Shown: piece by piece, positions 22,961 through 35,139 of the stretch
How positions within the stretch are numbered: position 1 is the first letter of the stretch
How the letters are laid out: the number at the start of each line of letters is the position of its first letter
From: Hymenoscyphus infarciens
Lineage: Eukaryota; Ascomycota; Leotiomycetes; Helotiales; Helotiaceae
Direction of reading: 5' to 3'
Length of the DNA: 64,000 nt
NCBI GenBank assembly: GCA_001414345.1
Contig: LLCB01000023.1
Coordinates: forward strand, 124,001-188,000
The notes under the pieces: generated by a model
The model's input: only the letters and a program-made list of their open reading frames with translations
Databases searched by the model: none
What the model was told of the DNA's origin: nothing
Position numbers and translations under genes: made by a program

Positions 22961-24804
22961 AAAGACAATCTCATTGTTACCTGACATAACGCCCTAAACT
23001 AGCAAAAAGTCACCAAGAAAATCCCTCACACAATTCTCTCATTTCCCCCAATCAACGAGTCACAGTCTTCATGGTTCATGGCTTTTACCCCTCATCACCA
23101 ACATTCTTTTGAAGGGAGTGATGGAAGAGTCTAGCTCCGGCTTCTCCCACCATCGCTTATGCATGATACTTGAGGAAGAAAGAGGAAGAAGCAATGAATG
23201 GGAAAAACATGTGAGAACGCTGGTAGTAAACCAACTCAATTCCTCGTATAATTGTGCCAAGAAAGCCACTGACAAGCATCAAGATCCTGCCATGATCTAT
23301 CATCGCTTGTGAAGAGAGAAAATAAGAGAACAATGCGAGAAAGTCTCACAGATATGACATAACATACCCTTGTTCTGTGATACACCGGAACACACGAAAA
23401 CAAAAACATACTCGTAACACCACGCTTACTTACCCCACAAAATAGACGAAACTCTATATCAGTGGCTACACAACACAACGCTCTCCAAGGCTCAAGCCGC
23501 GGGACAACGCATCCTCCCACCATCGATTATGCAAGCTGATTCTCTTTCTCTTCACGTACATCTCTAGATTTTCTCATTTCCTCGATTTCAGCCTGTATGT
23601 GGGAAGCTCATAAGGAAGACGAGAATCAAGACAACCCCAAACAACTCAACTGACAAGTAAACGGATAAGTGGAAAGGCAAAAGAAAAAAGGGAACAACCA
23701 AAGCCCTTTCTTCCACCACATATGCGGTGATAAGACACCATAAGAAACCCAGTATCAAAAACCAGCTTGGCCCCACACTTTCTGCAGTATCACTGGTCCA
23801 AAAGTTTAGCTCCCCGCCTACACAACAGCACAATCACATCTGTAAGAGAGAAACGGTAGAAACCCAACGCGACTCCACACTTTCTACAACACCTCCCTGT
23901 CAATGGCTTTCAATCCCTCTCACCTCACATCAAAGCCACCAACAGCCTCTTCGCAAAATACCAAATCAAGGCAAAAACAAAAAAACAAAAAAACAACGGA
24001 AACTCAGCGAGTCCAGCGTTACCTCTCCATGGTGTAAGCACGGGACAATCAATACACAAGCCTTTCAAAACTCACACACCATCACACATGCAACACACCC
24101 AACGAAGAAAGAGAAAAAGAAACAACTCAGACTATCAACAGTCCACTCACTCTGCATGGCTCTGCAAGAAACGCCACAACCCAGCCACCACCCAACCACC
24201 AACAATTCCTTCACACTACCATCTACAAATCAGCCATGAAACACGAATTTTTACCCCAAGCAATTCCAAGCAAGCCCTTCACACCATCGCGTAGGCAAAG
24301 ATACTCAAAACGAGAAAGAATCATCACGTAAAAAAATCAAGAAAGAAGAGATGTCAGAAAACGAGTGAAAAGTGATGCATCAGATAAGCACGGCGTAACC
24401 CCATCCGATTCTAAAAGAGGAAGTACCTCCAACAGGGAAAAGAAAGGAAGGGAGAGGAAAAACACCAAGTCACGGGAAATACCTCCAGAGAGAAAACGTG
24501 ATCATCGCACTTTTTCTGGAAATCGCATTACACTGGTCAAGAGAAGCACATCACGAAATTATCACAAGGAGTGTTTGAAAAGATGTGAGAGGTTTATTTT
24601 GAAGTTCCATTATTCATTGCCTTTTTCCCTTGAGGGCACCTTTTCGGTATCTATTCCATGCCCATATTCATATCATCAATACTCCATCATCCATAACGCC
24701 CTCGATGCACATCATCTCTTTTGTTATACACCAAAAATCCAAACCCAAAGTCCAAATCATCCCCCTCCAACCCCTCCTATTTTCCCAATTGAAACACAGA
24801 TCCG
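22961..24804. other. Intergenic, CA-rich on the plus strand
   Basis: No supported gene. Open frames here are low-complexity translations of CA-rich sequence, for example 23,727-24,239. The 16-bp phrase CTCCCACCATCG(C/A)TTA recurs at about 23,145 and 23,514. Confidence 0.6.
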
Positions 24805-25031
24805 GTAGTTTACTACGTACCACCACGTAAGCCTTTGGCGATGAAAAGACTTAGAGTAGCAGCCGCGGGATTCGAGAAGACTCTGATTCCAATATTTCCG
24901 TATACCATATCCCAGTTGTGATGTTCGAAATCGTATTCTGTGGTTGACTACGTACCGCATGCAGAGACCTTTCGAGAAGAGAGGCCTAAGTCACAGTCGC
25001 GAGATTCGAGAAGAATGCGATTCCGGTGTTT
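24805..25031. repeat. Imperfect tandem duplication of about 93 bp
   Basis: Copies 24,805-24,898 and 24,939-25,031, offset about 134 bp, share ACTACGTACC, GATTCGAGAAGA and GATTCC in the same order. They lie 0.3-0.5 kb past the stop of the MYST gene, so perhaps in its 3' region. Confidence 0.55.
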
Positions 25032-25300
25032 GTATCCTCCAATTACTCCAATTCTCCAGTCCGATCGTGATCGTATATATTATTATGATTGTTGGTGTAG
25101 ATGTGCCGCCAGTTCTTTTGTGGGGGTCGAGCATCCTCTATAGTTTTCGTGTAGTCGTGAAATTTGTACAAGTAAAGGAAACCGCATTCCTGGTAATTCG
25201 TAGTTTTGGATGAATTCGAGTCCTCGTCGTGATAGCGAGATATTCGGTTATGGACAGCAATGCTATCAGATGCGGTTACGTCGGAGTTCATGCTGCGAGC

Positions 25301-28039
25301 TCAATCGTCGTCCTCGTCCTCCTCCACAGTGGCTATGCGCTTGCTGAATTCCTTGACGAATCCACCGGCATCGACGACTCTATCCAAGTTGACCTTGTTA
25401 TCCTGAACCCATTGCCGGACCTTGTGCTTGTCCAGAATAATAGGTTGTCCTCCATCAGGAGCGTTACTTGGATACTTGGGCAAGAGATCCAACTCCATCG
25501 AGTTAATGGTGTCAATGCAATCTCTCTCGAGAATGCACGTCTCTCGGCTGATTCGTTGGATGTCGACCATGAGGCATCCCTTCTTCTTATCGGTGGTGGG
25601 ATGTGTCAAGATCCATCGGGCCAACTCCGCTTGCCAATATCTCTTGTAGCTCTTTTCACCCAATGCTGAGAAGGGGCGCTCTGGGCCACCGATGATCTCC
25701 TCCATTCTGCTGATTTCATACGAGATGCCCATCAGCATCTTACCTAGGCCCATTCCTTGCCAAGGTGGAAAGACGAGGATACACGCCAGGTTGTTTCCAT
25801 CATATGAATTCTTCTCCTTGGAAAAGAAGCCGACGATTTGTTTGTGGCCGGTTTCGGCATCGGTGTGTACAAGGAGGAAGTAGTAGAAGTCCTTGGTGTG
25901 GTAGGAGACCGTCTTGTCTGCGAGGAAGAGCTTCGCGAAGAGGGAAATATTCTGGCAGAAGAGCTGTTCCATGTTAGTATATCAATCATGGTGAATACGA
26001 GAGAAGGGCGATTTGTAACTTACCTTGTCGGTTTCGCCATCTACCTGCCACACACTCCAAACACCGGCACCTGCATGATCATAGACCTTCTCTCCTGGCA
26101 CTTCATTCGGGCAGAAGAAGGAGTGTCCGGCATGCTCCTCAATATTCGTGGTGTACGCGAAGCAATTCTGGCAGACATACAAATTGTCCACGACCGGCTT
26201 CTTGGGCAAAGACTTCTCGACATTGGCGCCGCCGACACAAGAGTTCTGGTAGTCGCTGCTATACCAGGCTGGGATCTCGAGGGGACCAAACGTTACTTTT
26301 TCGATATTGCGGTGGAAGCACTTCTGTTTCTTCTGCGCATCCTTGAGCTTTTCTTGCAGCTCGTTGGTCCGTTGGTCGAGCTCATCCTTCAGCGAGTTCT
26401 CTGCCCGACCCCAACCACGGCGCGGCTTGAGAGAGGTCACCGTATCCTCATGCTCCGTCGCTTCCTTCTTGGTGTTGCGCACCTGGTCGTTTATATCTGC
26501 GACTCGCTGCTTGATCTGCTTGTCGTCGGTCATCTTGTGCTGGAATTTCACATGTCCGGTGGTGGTCGCTACTTGTAGGTAGGCGTGCTTTTTTGGATAA
26601 GCCGAAAGCGGATAAACACCGGACTCGGATACGGATGCGGGGGGGCTTGCGGAGCTCGGGTCTTTTGGAGAAGGTTCTACGGAGGTTCGGGCCGTTTGGT
26701 CCGATGGCACATCCGATGTGGACCATGCTGGAGACGTCGTGGTAGGTGAGATGTTGCGGGTCTCAGGTACAACATCATCTTTCATGAGTTTGTATTCCTC
26801 CCTGGACTTGGCATTTCTCTTGTTAGTGAGCTTGACATGAGCTTTTGCTTCATTTCTAGCCTCCCCAGCAAACGTGTTGTCAAATTTCGCTTGTCTGAGC
26901 TGCTGCATGCGCTCCTTCTCCTTATTTGCTTCTTCCTCCTCGATTCTGCGTGCTCGTTGAGTTGGAGTCTCTGGCGGTGGCCTGATGTAATACTTGATGG
27001 TTTCTTCAGAGACCTCAGTAACATGAATCTGAGGATATTTCATGGCAAACCATGCCACTACCTCCTTCGAGGTGTCAAAAGGAGGCTCGTCGTTAACCTC
27101 TTCGGCTGCCATGACTGGCTCCTTCTTCGCATCCTTCTTCTCAACATTCTCCTCCTTATCTTCAACTCTGGTTTCCTCTTCTTTCTTCTCAGCTGCTCGT
27201 CTTGCATGCTGTGCCTTCTTCTTGTTGTTTCTCTCGATGACCTCGTCCTTCTGAGTCTTCTTTTTTCTCTCAGGATCTCGTCGCTCGGAACAGTTCATCT
27301 GACGTTTGGCAGGCTTCGCTGCCTGGACCTCGATTGTATCCTCGACGTCTGAAGAGGAATCAGATCTCTTCCTCTTCTCTGCCTTGTGAGTGGCAGGTGA
27401 TGGAGTGGAGGTGGAATCCTCGGTCTTGCTCTCTGGTCGTCGTCCCTTCATAAGCCGCCTTCTTCGCTTGGATGGCTCTTCTTTGGCTTCTTCGACAGCA
27501 TCTATAATTCCAGAAATTTCAAGCGTCGAAGATCGCTCCACTCGCTTTGTGTTCTCTGGGGAAGCTTGACGATGAACTGATGACTCGCTAGCATTCGAGT
27601 TCTTTGAGCTGTTGTAATTGTCGGCCTGATCCTGTTTGTATTTGTCAAATTTCTTGAAAGCTTTGGCACTTCTTGCCTCCTTCTCCGCTGCCTCTCGCTT
27701 GAGATTCTTGGCTCGGGTCGTCTCAACCGATACAGGCTTGCCATTGACCATTCTCTGCGTATAAGTCTTCGGTGCTCGTGGTTGTATACCACCAGTCTTC
27801 GCACCCCATAGGGAATCCCCAATAAGGGGCTTCTTCTGCGCGGGTTGCCCCTTTGGGCTGTCATCGCCATGACCTCGCTTCTTGGTGTTGGTAGATTTGC
27901 CTGAGGGGTTAGAGATCGAGGCGAAAGAAGATGGACGTGTGGCGGAGGTAGAAGCCGAGGCTGGTTGGGTTTGTTGTGCTTGGCCTCGTCGGAAGTCATT
28001 AACGGCTGCAGGAGCCTTGGTGTTAGAGGGGAAAGCCAT
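25301..28039 (-). CDS. MYST-family histone acetyltransferase, SAS2-like
   Basis: Exons 26,024-28,039 and 25,301-25,963 join in phase 0 (intron 60 nt, GTAAGT donor, CTAAC branch, ACAG acceptor), giving 892 residues. Residues 1-570 are a charged, low-complexity extension rich in Lys/Glu/Ser with likely nuclear targeting and no chromodomain. A C2HC zinc finger has C623, C626, H639 and C643. The catalytic core follows (LFCQNISLFAKLFL from 673), with C733 and E767 spaced as the catalytic Cys and Glu of Esa1 (34 apart), the acetyl-CoA loop Q741-x-x-G-x-G746, and K689 at about the auto-acetylated lysine position. MYST enzymes transfer acetyl from acetyl-CoA to histone lysines. The GGPERPFSALG segment differs from the SPEKPLSDLG of Esa1-type enzymes, and the lack of a chromodomain also points to SAS2, but SAS3/MST2 is not excluded. 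The very long N-terminus is unusual for SAS2. Confidence 0.93.
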
Positions 28040-29889
28040 TGTGTCGAGGTGTCGATATGATAAAAAGGGGGTGTGGTGTTGGTGTTGATGCTCGTGATTA
28101 AATTTGACGCGTTCCGAGGACTTGGATGACTTGCGTATCGCGGGTCAAAGAAGTAAAGGACGGACCGGGTTATTGTTGGTGGGCGGTTGTTCAAGTAGCG
28201 GAACAAGAACGGGTCGAAAGACTTGCGATGAGTGGGCGTACTACTTCTCCGAGAGTGTGGCAGTACCCGTTGACAAGTCGGTGGTTGGTGGGTGTCGACG
28301 AGACAAGTGTCGAAGTAAAAGATAGACTAGAAGTTCTCTGAATACAATATGTCAAGGACAATAGTAAGCGAGGCAGCAAGTCTGAATGTTACAATATGAA
28401 TAGCGGTTGCGGTGCTGAATAGCGGTGCACTTTGCGGTTCGTGTTGTCGAGAAAAAGTGTCTGGGAGAAAAGGTTCAGAATCGACGGGAGGGGGGATTTA
28501 TAAATGGTTCATGGGCGGGATGGCTGTCGCGAAATCAATTCGAGTTACCGCATCGTGGGATTCACTCGACATTTGGCAGTCATATTTTTTGTCACCAGCC
28601 ACTTTAGCGCTCGCGCCGTCCACGACGGTGCATTCACTAGAGATACATCGCGCGACCATCGAGCGCGAAATACAGGAATGCAACTCGAGTTCGGGTTAGC
28701 ATAGCAAAGGTAAAGCGAACTTCGTGTGCTAGTCCCTGCAGTTTCCTTGGTTTTTACAGCATTATCAGGCTCCGGTGCCATTTATAAGTCACAATTGGCT
28801 TCTAGACTATGGATATGCATATCGCCGATTATTCTGGAGTGTTATTCAAGCGCGATCGTGGGGTGGTGCGCAAGTGTCGAGATGGCCTCGCCAGTCACAA
28901 ATCTCGCAACGTTCTGAGAAAATATATCTATACACCGCTCAATTTCTCCGTTTCTCTCTTATAATTTCTTCTCTCCCATTCATTTATATCGGTTTACCGC
29001 CGAGCAGCAGACCTCAGCAAACTCCCAGTCGAAAAGCAAGCAGAAATGACGTGGTCCCGAATTTGATAATGAGGCTCTACAAACGGTCGCTTAGCTTGCG
29101 CACTACTGGCAGCGGTTAAACGCCCGGTACCTGACTAGTTTTTAGATCCCTCGTCAGAATTACTTACGTTACCTACATAATAATTTAGCTTATCCAGGTT
29201 ATAGATATGTTTCCAATAGCGTAGGTCATCTGTTCGTTGATCGGTGGGGAATTTCATATTCATGAAATTGCCGGGGGGGTTGTGATGTAGATAATGCGAG
29301 GCCGAGTTTGATGCGGCCAGATCTATCGCATTGAGGGATCACATTGCCTGGATGCGGGAGGCACGCGCACCTGTGATGCGTCTTTGATTGTTGGGGCTAC
29401 ATCGAGGTCACGGGATCGAACGGGAGCATGACCGCGGGCATTTTTGAGGGTTAATCACAGCACAAGCGCATTCCATGAAAAACCCGGTTTGAATCTAACT
29501 TCAAGCCTATATTTGCTATCTGCGCATAAACTCCTTTCACGTGATATGTACCCTATGAGTTTCCGCTTGACTAATCCCCCTTCCTGCTTGAAGGAGAGGG
29601 AAAGAATGTTCACTGAGGACTCACTCAGTGAGGATTTCTGCAAAACTCCTTTCTTGGGATGTAAGAGTGTATTGACTTTTGAATTCAATTGAGTAGTAAA
29701 GATATCGAAGTGCAAAAATCACAAAACAGAGCATCATCCGCATCCACACCTCGTAACTTCAGAAATATCCCTCCCTCCTATGATGATCGTTCCTCCACAT
29801 GGCACAAGAAAAAACATAATGCTATCAGTCTAAAATAGAAGAACGAATGAAAGCACACTCAGTCCCCATCTCCTTGAGTCTAGCAGAAC
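28040..29889. other. Intergenic: MYST promoter and 3' flank of the next gene
   Basis: About 1.85 kb without a supported gene. The first several hundred bases should hold the MYST promoter and leader. Small open frames overlap in several frames on both strands with no domain and look like chance. Confidence 0.6.
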
Positions 29890-31631
29890 CTAGCCCATTA
29901 TATCCGCACTTCTGATTGGGAGAACGTGCTCAAATCCCTCTACCTTATTTTCAACATCACTGGTACCCTCCATCGGAGTTTCCAGCTTCGCCGAAACAGA
30001 GTCAACAGTTCCCACTCTTGTGCTCTCAGCTGGAGTATCCACTCTCGACCCTTCGGAATCAGTTGTTCCTTCTCGTGTGCTGCTAGAAGGGAAAGTAAAC
30101 TTCGACCACCCAGAGAGGGTCCCGTCAGAAGAAGTGTTCATTCCCGAGGACTGCGAGTCTCCAGTGTCTTCTTGCGAACACACCCACTTACCATCGTCCA
30201 CTTTAAATGCCATCTTTCCACAAAAATGCACACCCCTCCCCTTCTGCCTTTCCTCGAGTTGCAAATTGACTTGTCGTCCCAACCACTCCCTGTTCCTTCC
30301 CAAAGCCCTCACGCTCCCCAGCTCTCGTACAATAGTATTATCCAACCACGACGGGTTTGGGATAAGGTTTCTTTTGGAGAATCCCGTCGGCGCACCATTT
30401 CGTTGCTCGAGAATGACTTGAGTCATGATAAACTTGGCCACCTTCCTGCCAACGTCCTGGCCAAGTTTCTGAATTGGTTTCAATGGTGGATGCAGCGTGT
30501 GGTCCTTAGGATAGATATAGTTGCGGACACAATCTTTGATGGAGTACAACAAATCTTCTCCCTTTCGGAAATTTTCATCTTGCCAGGAGGCCCAGAGGTT
30601 TGGAAGGAGACGAGGAGTTTTTCCATAGCGTCGCAGTCCTCATCCCATTTCACTAGGCAGATCTCGAAGAGGTCATTTGGGGGTTCCGATCCACGGGAAA
30701 TGAAGTGTTTCTTGATGGTTTCATCTTCCTTCTCTCTCGTTTGTTGTGTGAGAGGAATGTAGGCGGAATCTTGTGCTCCAGAGATTGGTGATAGATCGTG
30801 TGTTTTATTGTTCTGTTCCAAAGCCAAAATGTTCTGTCTGTTTTGCCGGAAGCGAATGATACAATCCCTGGTAAAGGCCAATTCTGCCTTGATACAGAGC
30901 AAATCCTTCCATTCCCTCCAAAAACGCTTCTCCTTTAGCTTGTTCATCCCGCCACGTACTTGTGGTTTTGAGTCGTCGATGCGTAGAGTATACGCACTAT
31001 GTGTGTTTCCAGCCTGTTGCCTTTCCATAGCCTCCATCTTTTTTCTTTTGTCGTTCTGTTGTTTCAGGAGCAAGAGCTGCATCTCGTCGTTTTGTTGAAA
31101 ATGGTGAAAATGGTGAAAGTTTGTAAGTGTTTGACGGGATGTTTTCATTTCGGTGGGTATGTATGGTGGATTGAAACCGACTCTACCGTGATCTTTCTTT
31201 TGGTTGCGGGTTTCATTTTCCATCTTGAGGAGCTCGAGTTGCGTTTGGTAGTCTTGAAGACTATTCCCGAGGTGAAGGCCGGAAGCCAGACCAGATGCGA
31301 CAATTCTTCTGGAGCCAGAGGGAAAAGATGGGCCAGGCCATGCAGGCCATTGACCTGCCTTCATGTTCGTAGGTGGCACAGGACCTAAATTCAGAATTTC
31401 CATTGTGAAATCTTGTTGGAATATCGCAGAGGATTGCTGGTTTTCGGCTCTCGCCGTTCGAAGTCTTTTTGCGAGGTCCTTCAATTGCTGCTCATAGGCT
31501 TGAGAGACCGGGTTGGCTTTGAGCTGAAAACTGACGGTATATTGATGAGGAGGTTGTGTTGGAGCTTGCTGTGCTCGAGTCGAGGCAGAGGTCCATCCTT
31601 CCCGGGGAGTTTCGTTCTTGATGGTGACCAT
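29890..31631 (-). pseudogene. Unknown fungal protein broken by a single -1 frameshift
   Basis: Two long minus-strand frames overlap: 31,631 down to about 30,600, and about 30,600 down to 29,890. Read from the ATG at 31,631 (MVTIKNETPREGW), the first frame ends its protein-like part at DAMEKLLVSFQ. The other frame goes on as NLWASWQDENFRKGEDLLYS. No GT-AG intron fits. One more base in the A-run (plus-strand T-run 30,599-30,601) would join them at about 580 residues. The N-terminal 240 residues are Gln-rich with likely coiled coil; later there is a WREWKDLLCIKAELAFTRD segment, and the last 90 residues are Ser/Thr-rich and acidic. Family and role not recognised. Either a recent null allele or a sequencing error; the rest of the frame is intact, which favours error or a very young break. 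Confidence 0.6.
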
Positions 31632-34600
31632 GTTTTCGAAAGATGATTGACTGAGTACAGTAGTGATTAGCAAGTAGCGTAGACGGTTTGGGTGTGGTCC
31701 TCGTACCAGTGGGAAAATTTCAACCAGATGTAGCAGAAGTCGGATTGTTTGAATTGCTATCAAGGAGAGATTGAGGCCAGGTTTGAACAGAGACAAGAAG
31801 GGAAGAGAACTGGATCATTATAAAGATGATCCTAAAGCAGAATCTGTGGGCAAAGTTACTTCACAAATCTGCTAGAGAAGCTTGGGGGGGAGAACGGCAT
31901 GTATTTTTGGTCCAATGAAATCCTATCGCTTAGCCTTGGCCCCGTGGATTCTCTCCCGATTGGGACATATCGTGTTGGAAGCAAGGGGTGGAGAGGGGAC
32001 GATGCGCTATATGCAGGTGTGTACAGAAACGGATGAGTATCACTTGTACCGAATCCTTGAAGGAAAACCTACTGGAGGTAGTGGAAGAACGGGAACGGGT
32101 ACGATGGAAGAGCACCTGCAGGGGTCAACTGCCTCACCCCTGTGATGTTCTAGAAGAAAACATATCCCTCTCTTCGTACGACCACTCTCAAATGTGATCG
32201 AGATCGAGATAGGGACATGGGGAAAAACCGGGGAGATTGACCCATGTCCCGTCTCAAACAATAGCAGGCAGAGGTTGTGTTGTACAGAATTATCCCTACA
32301 GAAACCTCTCGTCAGGTGCAGCGCCAGCGGGCGTTGTTGCCTCGCCACCATTTCATACACCGAGACTTGGAGGTAGTGTAGTACAACAGATTTTCATCAC
32401 AAAACGAAAAAGACAAAAGTGTGCTTTCTTTTGTGTGACTCGGAAAGTTCAGCTCAGTCTTGAACGAAAGACAGACGCGGGCCGTTGATAATTGAGCCGT
32501 CTGTAACATATCAGAAAACGTGACAAAAAATACTCCGGGGTCGAGCGAGGAAGAGGAACCCGATGAGACCTCCAGCACAGCTCCAATGGACATCGGAGGT
32601 TATCATCGCCATTTACAGATAACAAAGTGATAATGGCTGAGCTTGGAGTATTCTTTCTTCCTGCTGCACCAAGTATAGGCTCATAGATTTCTGTCAAAGC
32701 TCTCTGACAAGCATTTATATATTTTGGAAAGGCTCCTAAGCGCAAATGGCCCTTAAAACTATGCTGGAAAGCATCGCTGCACGAGAGATAGACATTCGAC
32801 CACGATCGTGAAAATAGAAGACAAGCAATGTGATGTGACGGCGAGAAGGCCGACGAAGAGAAGGCCGACGAAGAGAAGGCCGACGAAATGGAAATAGAGA
32901 AGGGGGGGGGGGGGTTCCTATCTTCGTCTTCCCACGCGTACCTACCTATATACATATGGTCTGCTTTTTCTGTAACTCTACCTTTGTACACAGGTCTCAC
33001 TACCCATCGTGAAAAGACTAGTCTCAAACCAAAATGGAAAATGTCACTCGTGAGGATATGTAGTTGGAACAAACGACCGACTATTTTCTTTCTTCCGCTA
33101 TCTCCCCAAACCAAAAGCCACGTTTGAAGTAATAGAGAATGAATGGCCGTGAGAATGGCGATAATGCTGGATGAATGATAGCCTAGACTGTCTTCAGAGA
33201 ATGCACACCCGTGACGATGTAGGTAGAATCTCGCGATCTTTCCCCACAATCGCCAACCATAATTAAAGACTGTCGAACTACCCCAACAACGAAAAGGCCC
33301 TGAAATGAACCTTACACTTTGAGATTTGGCTCTCCCTAGCCTCCTCTCCGACACAAACCAAGAGCGTGGAAATTGGAGAATAAAACACTCGTCATGATTT
33401 CTGCACCTTGCGAAAGAAACCTAGGTACGTACCCAACACTCGTTGCAGAGCTTTCTATTCCCTCTCCTAGTAGTCTTCAACGAGAAGAAATCATTCATTT
33501 GGCGGGAAGTGGAAGGGTTCTTCTTGAGTACTCAACTGTAGTCGCGAGGGGTGCCTTCCCTCCCTTAGACCTGTTTTCTGTTCGCAGCGCAACGTTGAGG
33601 TTTGAAGTGGAAGGAGTAACCAACCTAAAGTGCATACGCACATGGAAAAGTTACAATTTGAAGAATGCATGTAGGTACCTACCTATAGCTCTGAAATGCA
33701 TTGTGAAAAGTTGGTGATTCTCTTCTAATTCTAGCCCAGAACCCATTTTCCGAAACCCCATGAACAATAGGTGAGTCTTTTCACGAGCCAAGACCAATTC
33801 CAATTCCAAGACCAAGACCAAGACCCAGACCCATAAACCCCTCTCAAATTCCCAAGCCGAGATCGTGAGAATCGTAACGCTACGACTACCAGCCCTCCCC
33901 AAACTCCATACCACTTCTACCGCCTCCAACCCAAGCAAGACAGGAAAGGTGAACCCAAACCCAAACCCAAACAAGAAAATGCCACCTACATCCGTAATAT
34001 AAAGACTGAAATCCATCCTCCAAAAATCTCCATCCTTCAAAAATCTCCATCCTTCCCCCTAAATCTAAATTCTACCTCAACAAACTGTCGCATTACCTAC
34101 TATCCACGACGATAAATCCTGTTCTTCTCGCAGGCGCATGAAAGAAAGAAAGCCACACTCGTGGTCCCTCTCCCTCTCAATTGGCCGGAAATCCCACCCA
34201 CCCACTCGGATGACGAATCAAAAAAAAAAATTATTTTAAAAAAAAGCAATTGCCCTCCCCGGAATTGCCTCGCTTGCAGCACCGCCCCTTCTGTCCGTAG
34301 ACTTGAGGAGATAATAGATAGATAGATAGGGAGAATCCGTAGTAGGTAGTGACATTTGCTCAAGGAAACATCGCGGAGGCGGGGTTTCAAATTCCACCCC
34401 CTATGAAAATATATGAACCTGTATGGACCAAGAACCCAGAAATTCGGCAAAATCGGCAACACACCCACGCCAACGATCTTCACGTTCCGGGTATTTCTGA
34501 TCGCCAGCAAAGCGGGGCTCGGGATGATGAGGTGTGGAGCGGGGCCTCGTTTGACATAGCCCCCTGTTCCAAAAACCGAACCTCGAGCCTCAAAAACTCC

Positions 34601-35139
34601 CGACGCGTCGAGGGATCGAGGGAAGTGCAAAATCATAACAAAAGCCTCGACACGCGTCAAGGAAACTGAGACACCAAAGGTACCCACTCGGCAGACCTTT
34701 CCAATTCACGAAATATTGCAACCATCAAGCAGTTGGTTCTTTAGAATTTTGTGCGTCATTGATCTGGTATAATACAGGGCCATTCCAGTACCCCCCCTCG
34801 CTCCATTCAATCAATTCCCAGATTTTCCGCCCCGTCCATCCAACCATTCCTGTCCATAGTGATTCGCTGCCAACTCTTGCACACACTCAAGAAAGGTGTA
34901 CAGAGTCGGAAGAAGAAAGAAGCAGAACCCCCCAAGCTCGTCAGAGCGAGCCCCTCATCAATAATAAAGCAAGTATTTCCTAACAGTGACCGAAAAAAAA
35001 GGCAGTCAAAATTCAACCGTAAACAACGCGTGATACCCCCTTCACGTCGCGCTAACACCCATCCCAAGAACGCCATATGAACAACCGACCCATGGGTGAG
35101 AGAGAGAAAGGGAATCCGTAAAAACAGCAGTCATTCAAC
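31632..35139. other. Intergenic, about 3.5 kb
   Basis: No gene I can support. A 301-codon minus-strand frame (32,449-33,354) has no recognisable domain and runs through a short tandem repeat. Also present are a 12-base G run near 32,905, a CAAGACC-type repeat at 33,800-33,830 and an A-rich run at 34,219-34,243. Confidence 0.55.
32838..32886. repeat. 15-bp tandem repeat, three units
   Basis: GAAGGCCGACGAAGA is repeated three times with minor loss at the end, giving the SSAF repeats in the minus-strand frame. Confidence 0.8.

Noticed and set aside
23727..24239. 170-codon plus-strand frame
   Set aside because: Translation of CA-rich DNA into Gln/Thr/Ser/His; no structure or family.
26837..27352. 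171-codon hydrophobic plus-strand frame opposite the MYST gene
   Set aside because: Antisense of a Lys/Glu-rich coding region always gives Leu/Phe/Ser-rich frames.
30590..30610. Programmed ribosomal frameshift at the 30.6-kb site
   Set aside because: There is no X-XXY-YYZ slippery heptamer or obvious downstream structure; a one-base indel is simpler.
32449..33354. 301-codon minus-strand open frame
   Set aside because: No domain, passes through a 15-bp tandem repeat and a G run, and has no splice or context support. Probably chance.
34100..34687. 195-codon minus-strand frame
   Set aside because: Composition is irregular, it overlaps a plus-strand frame, and it crosses poly-A and tandem GATA sequence.
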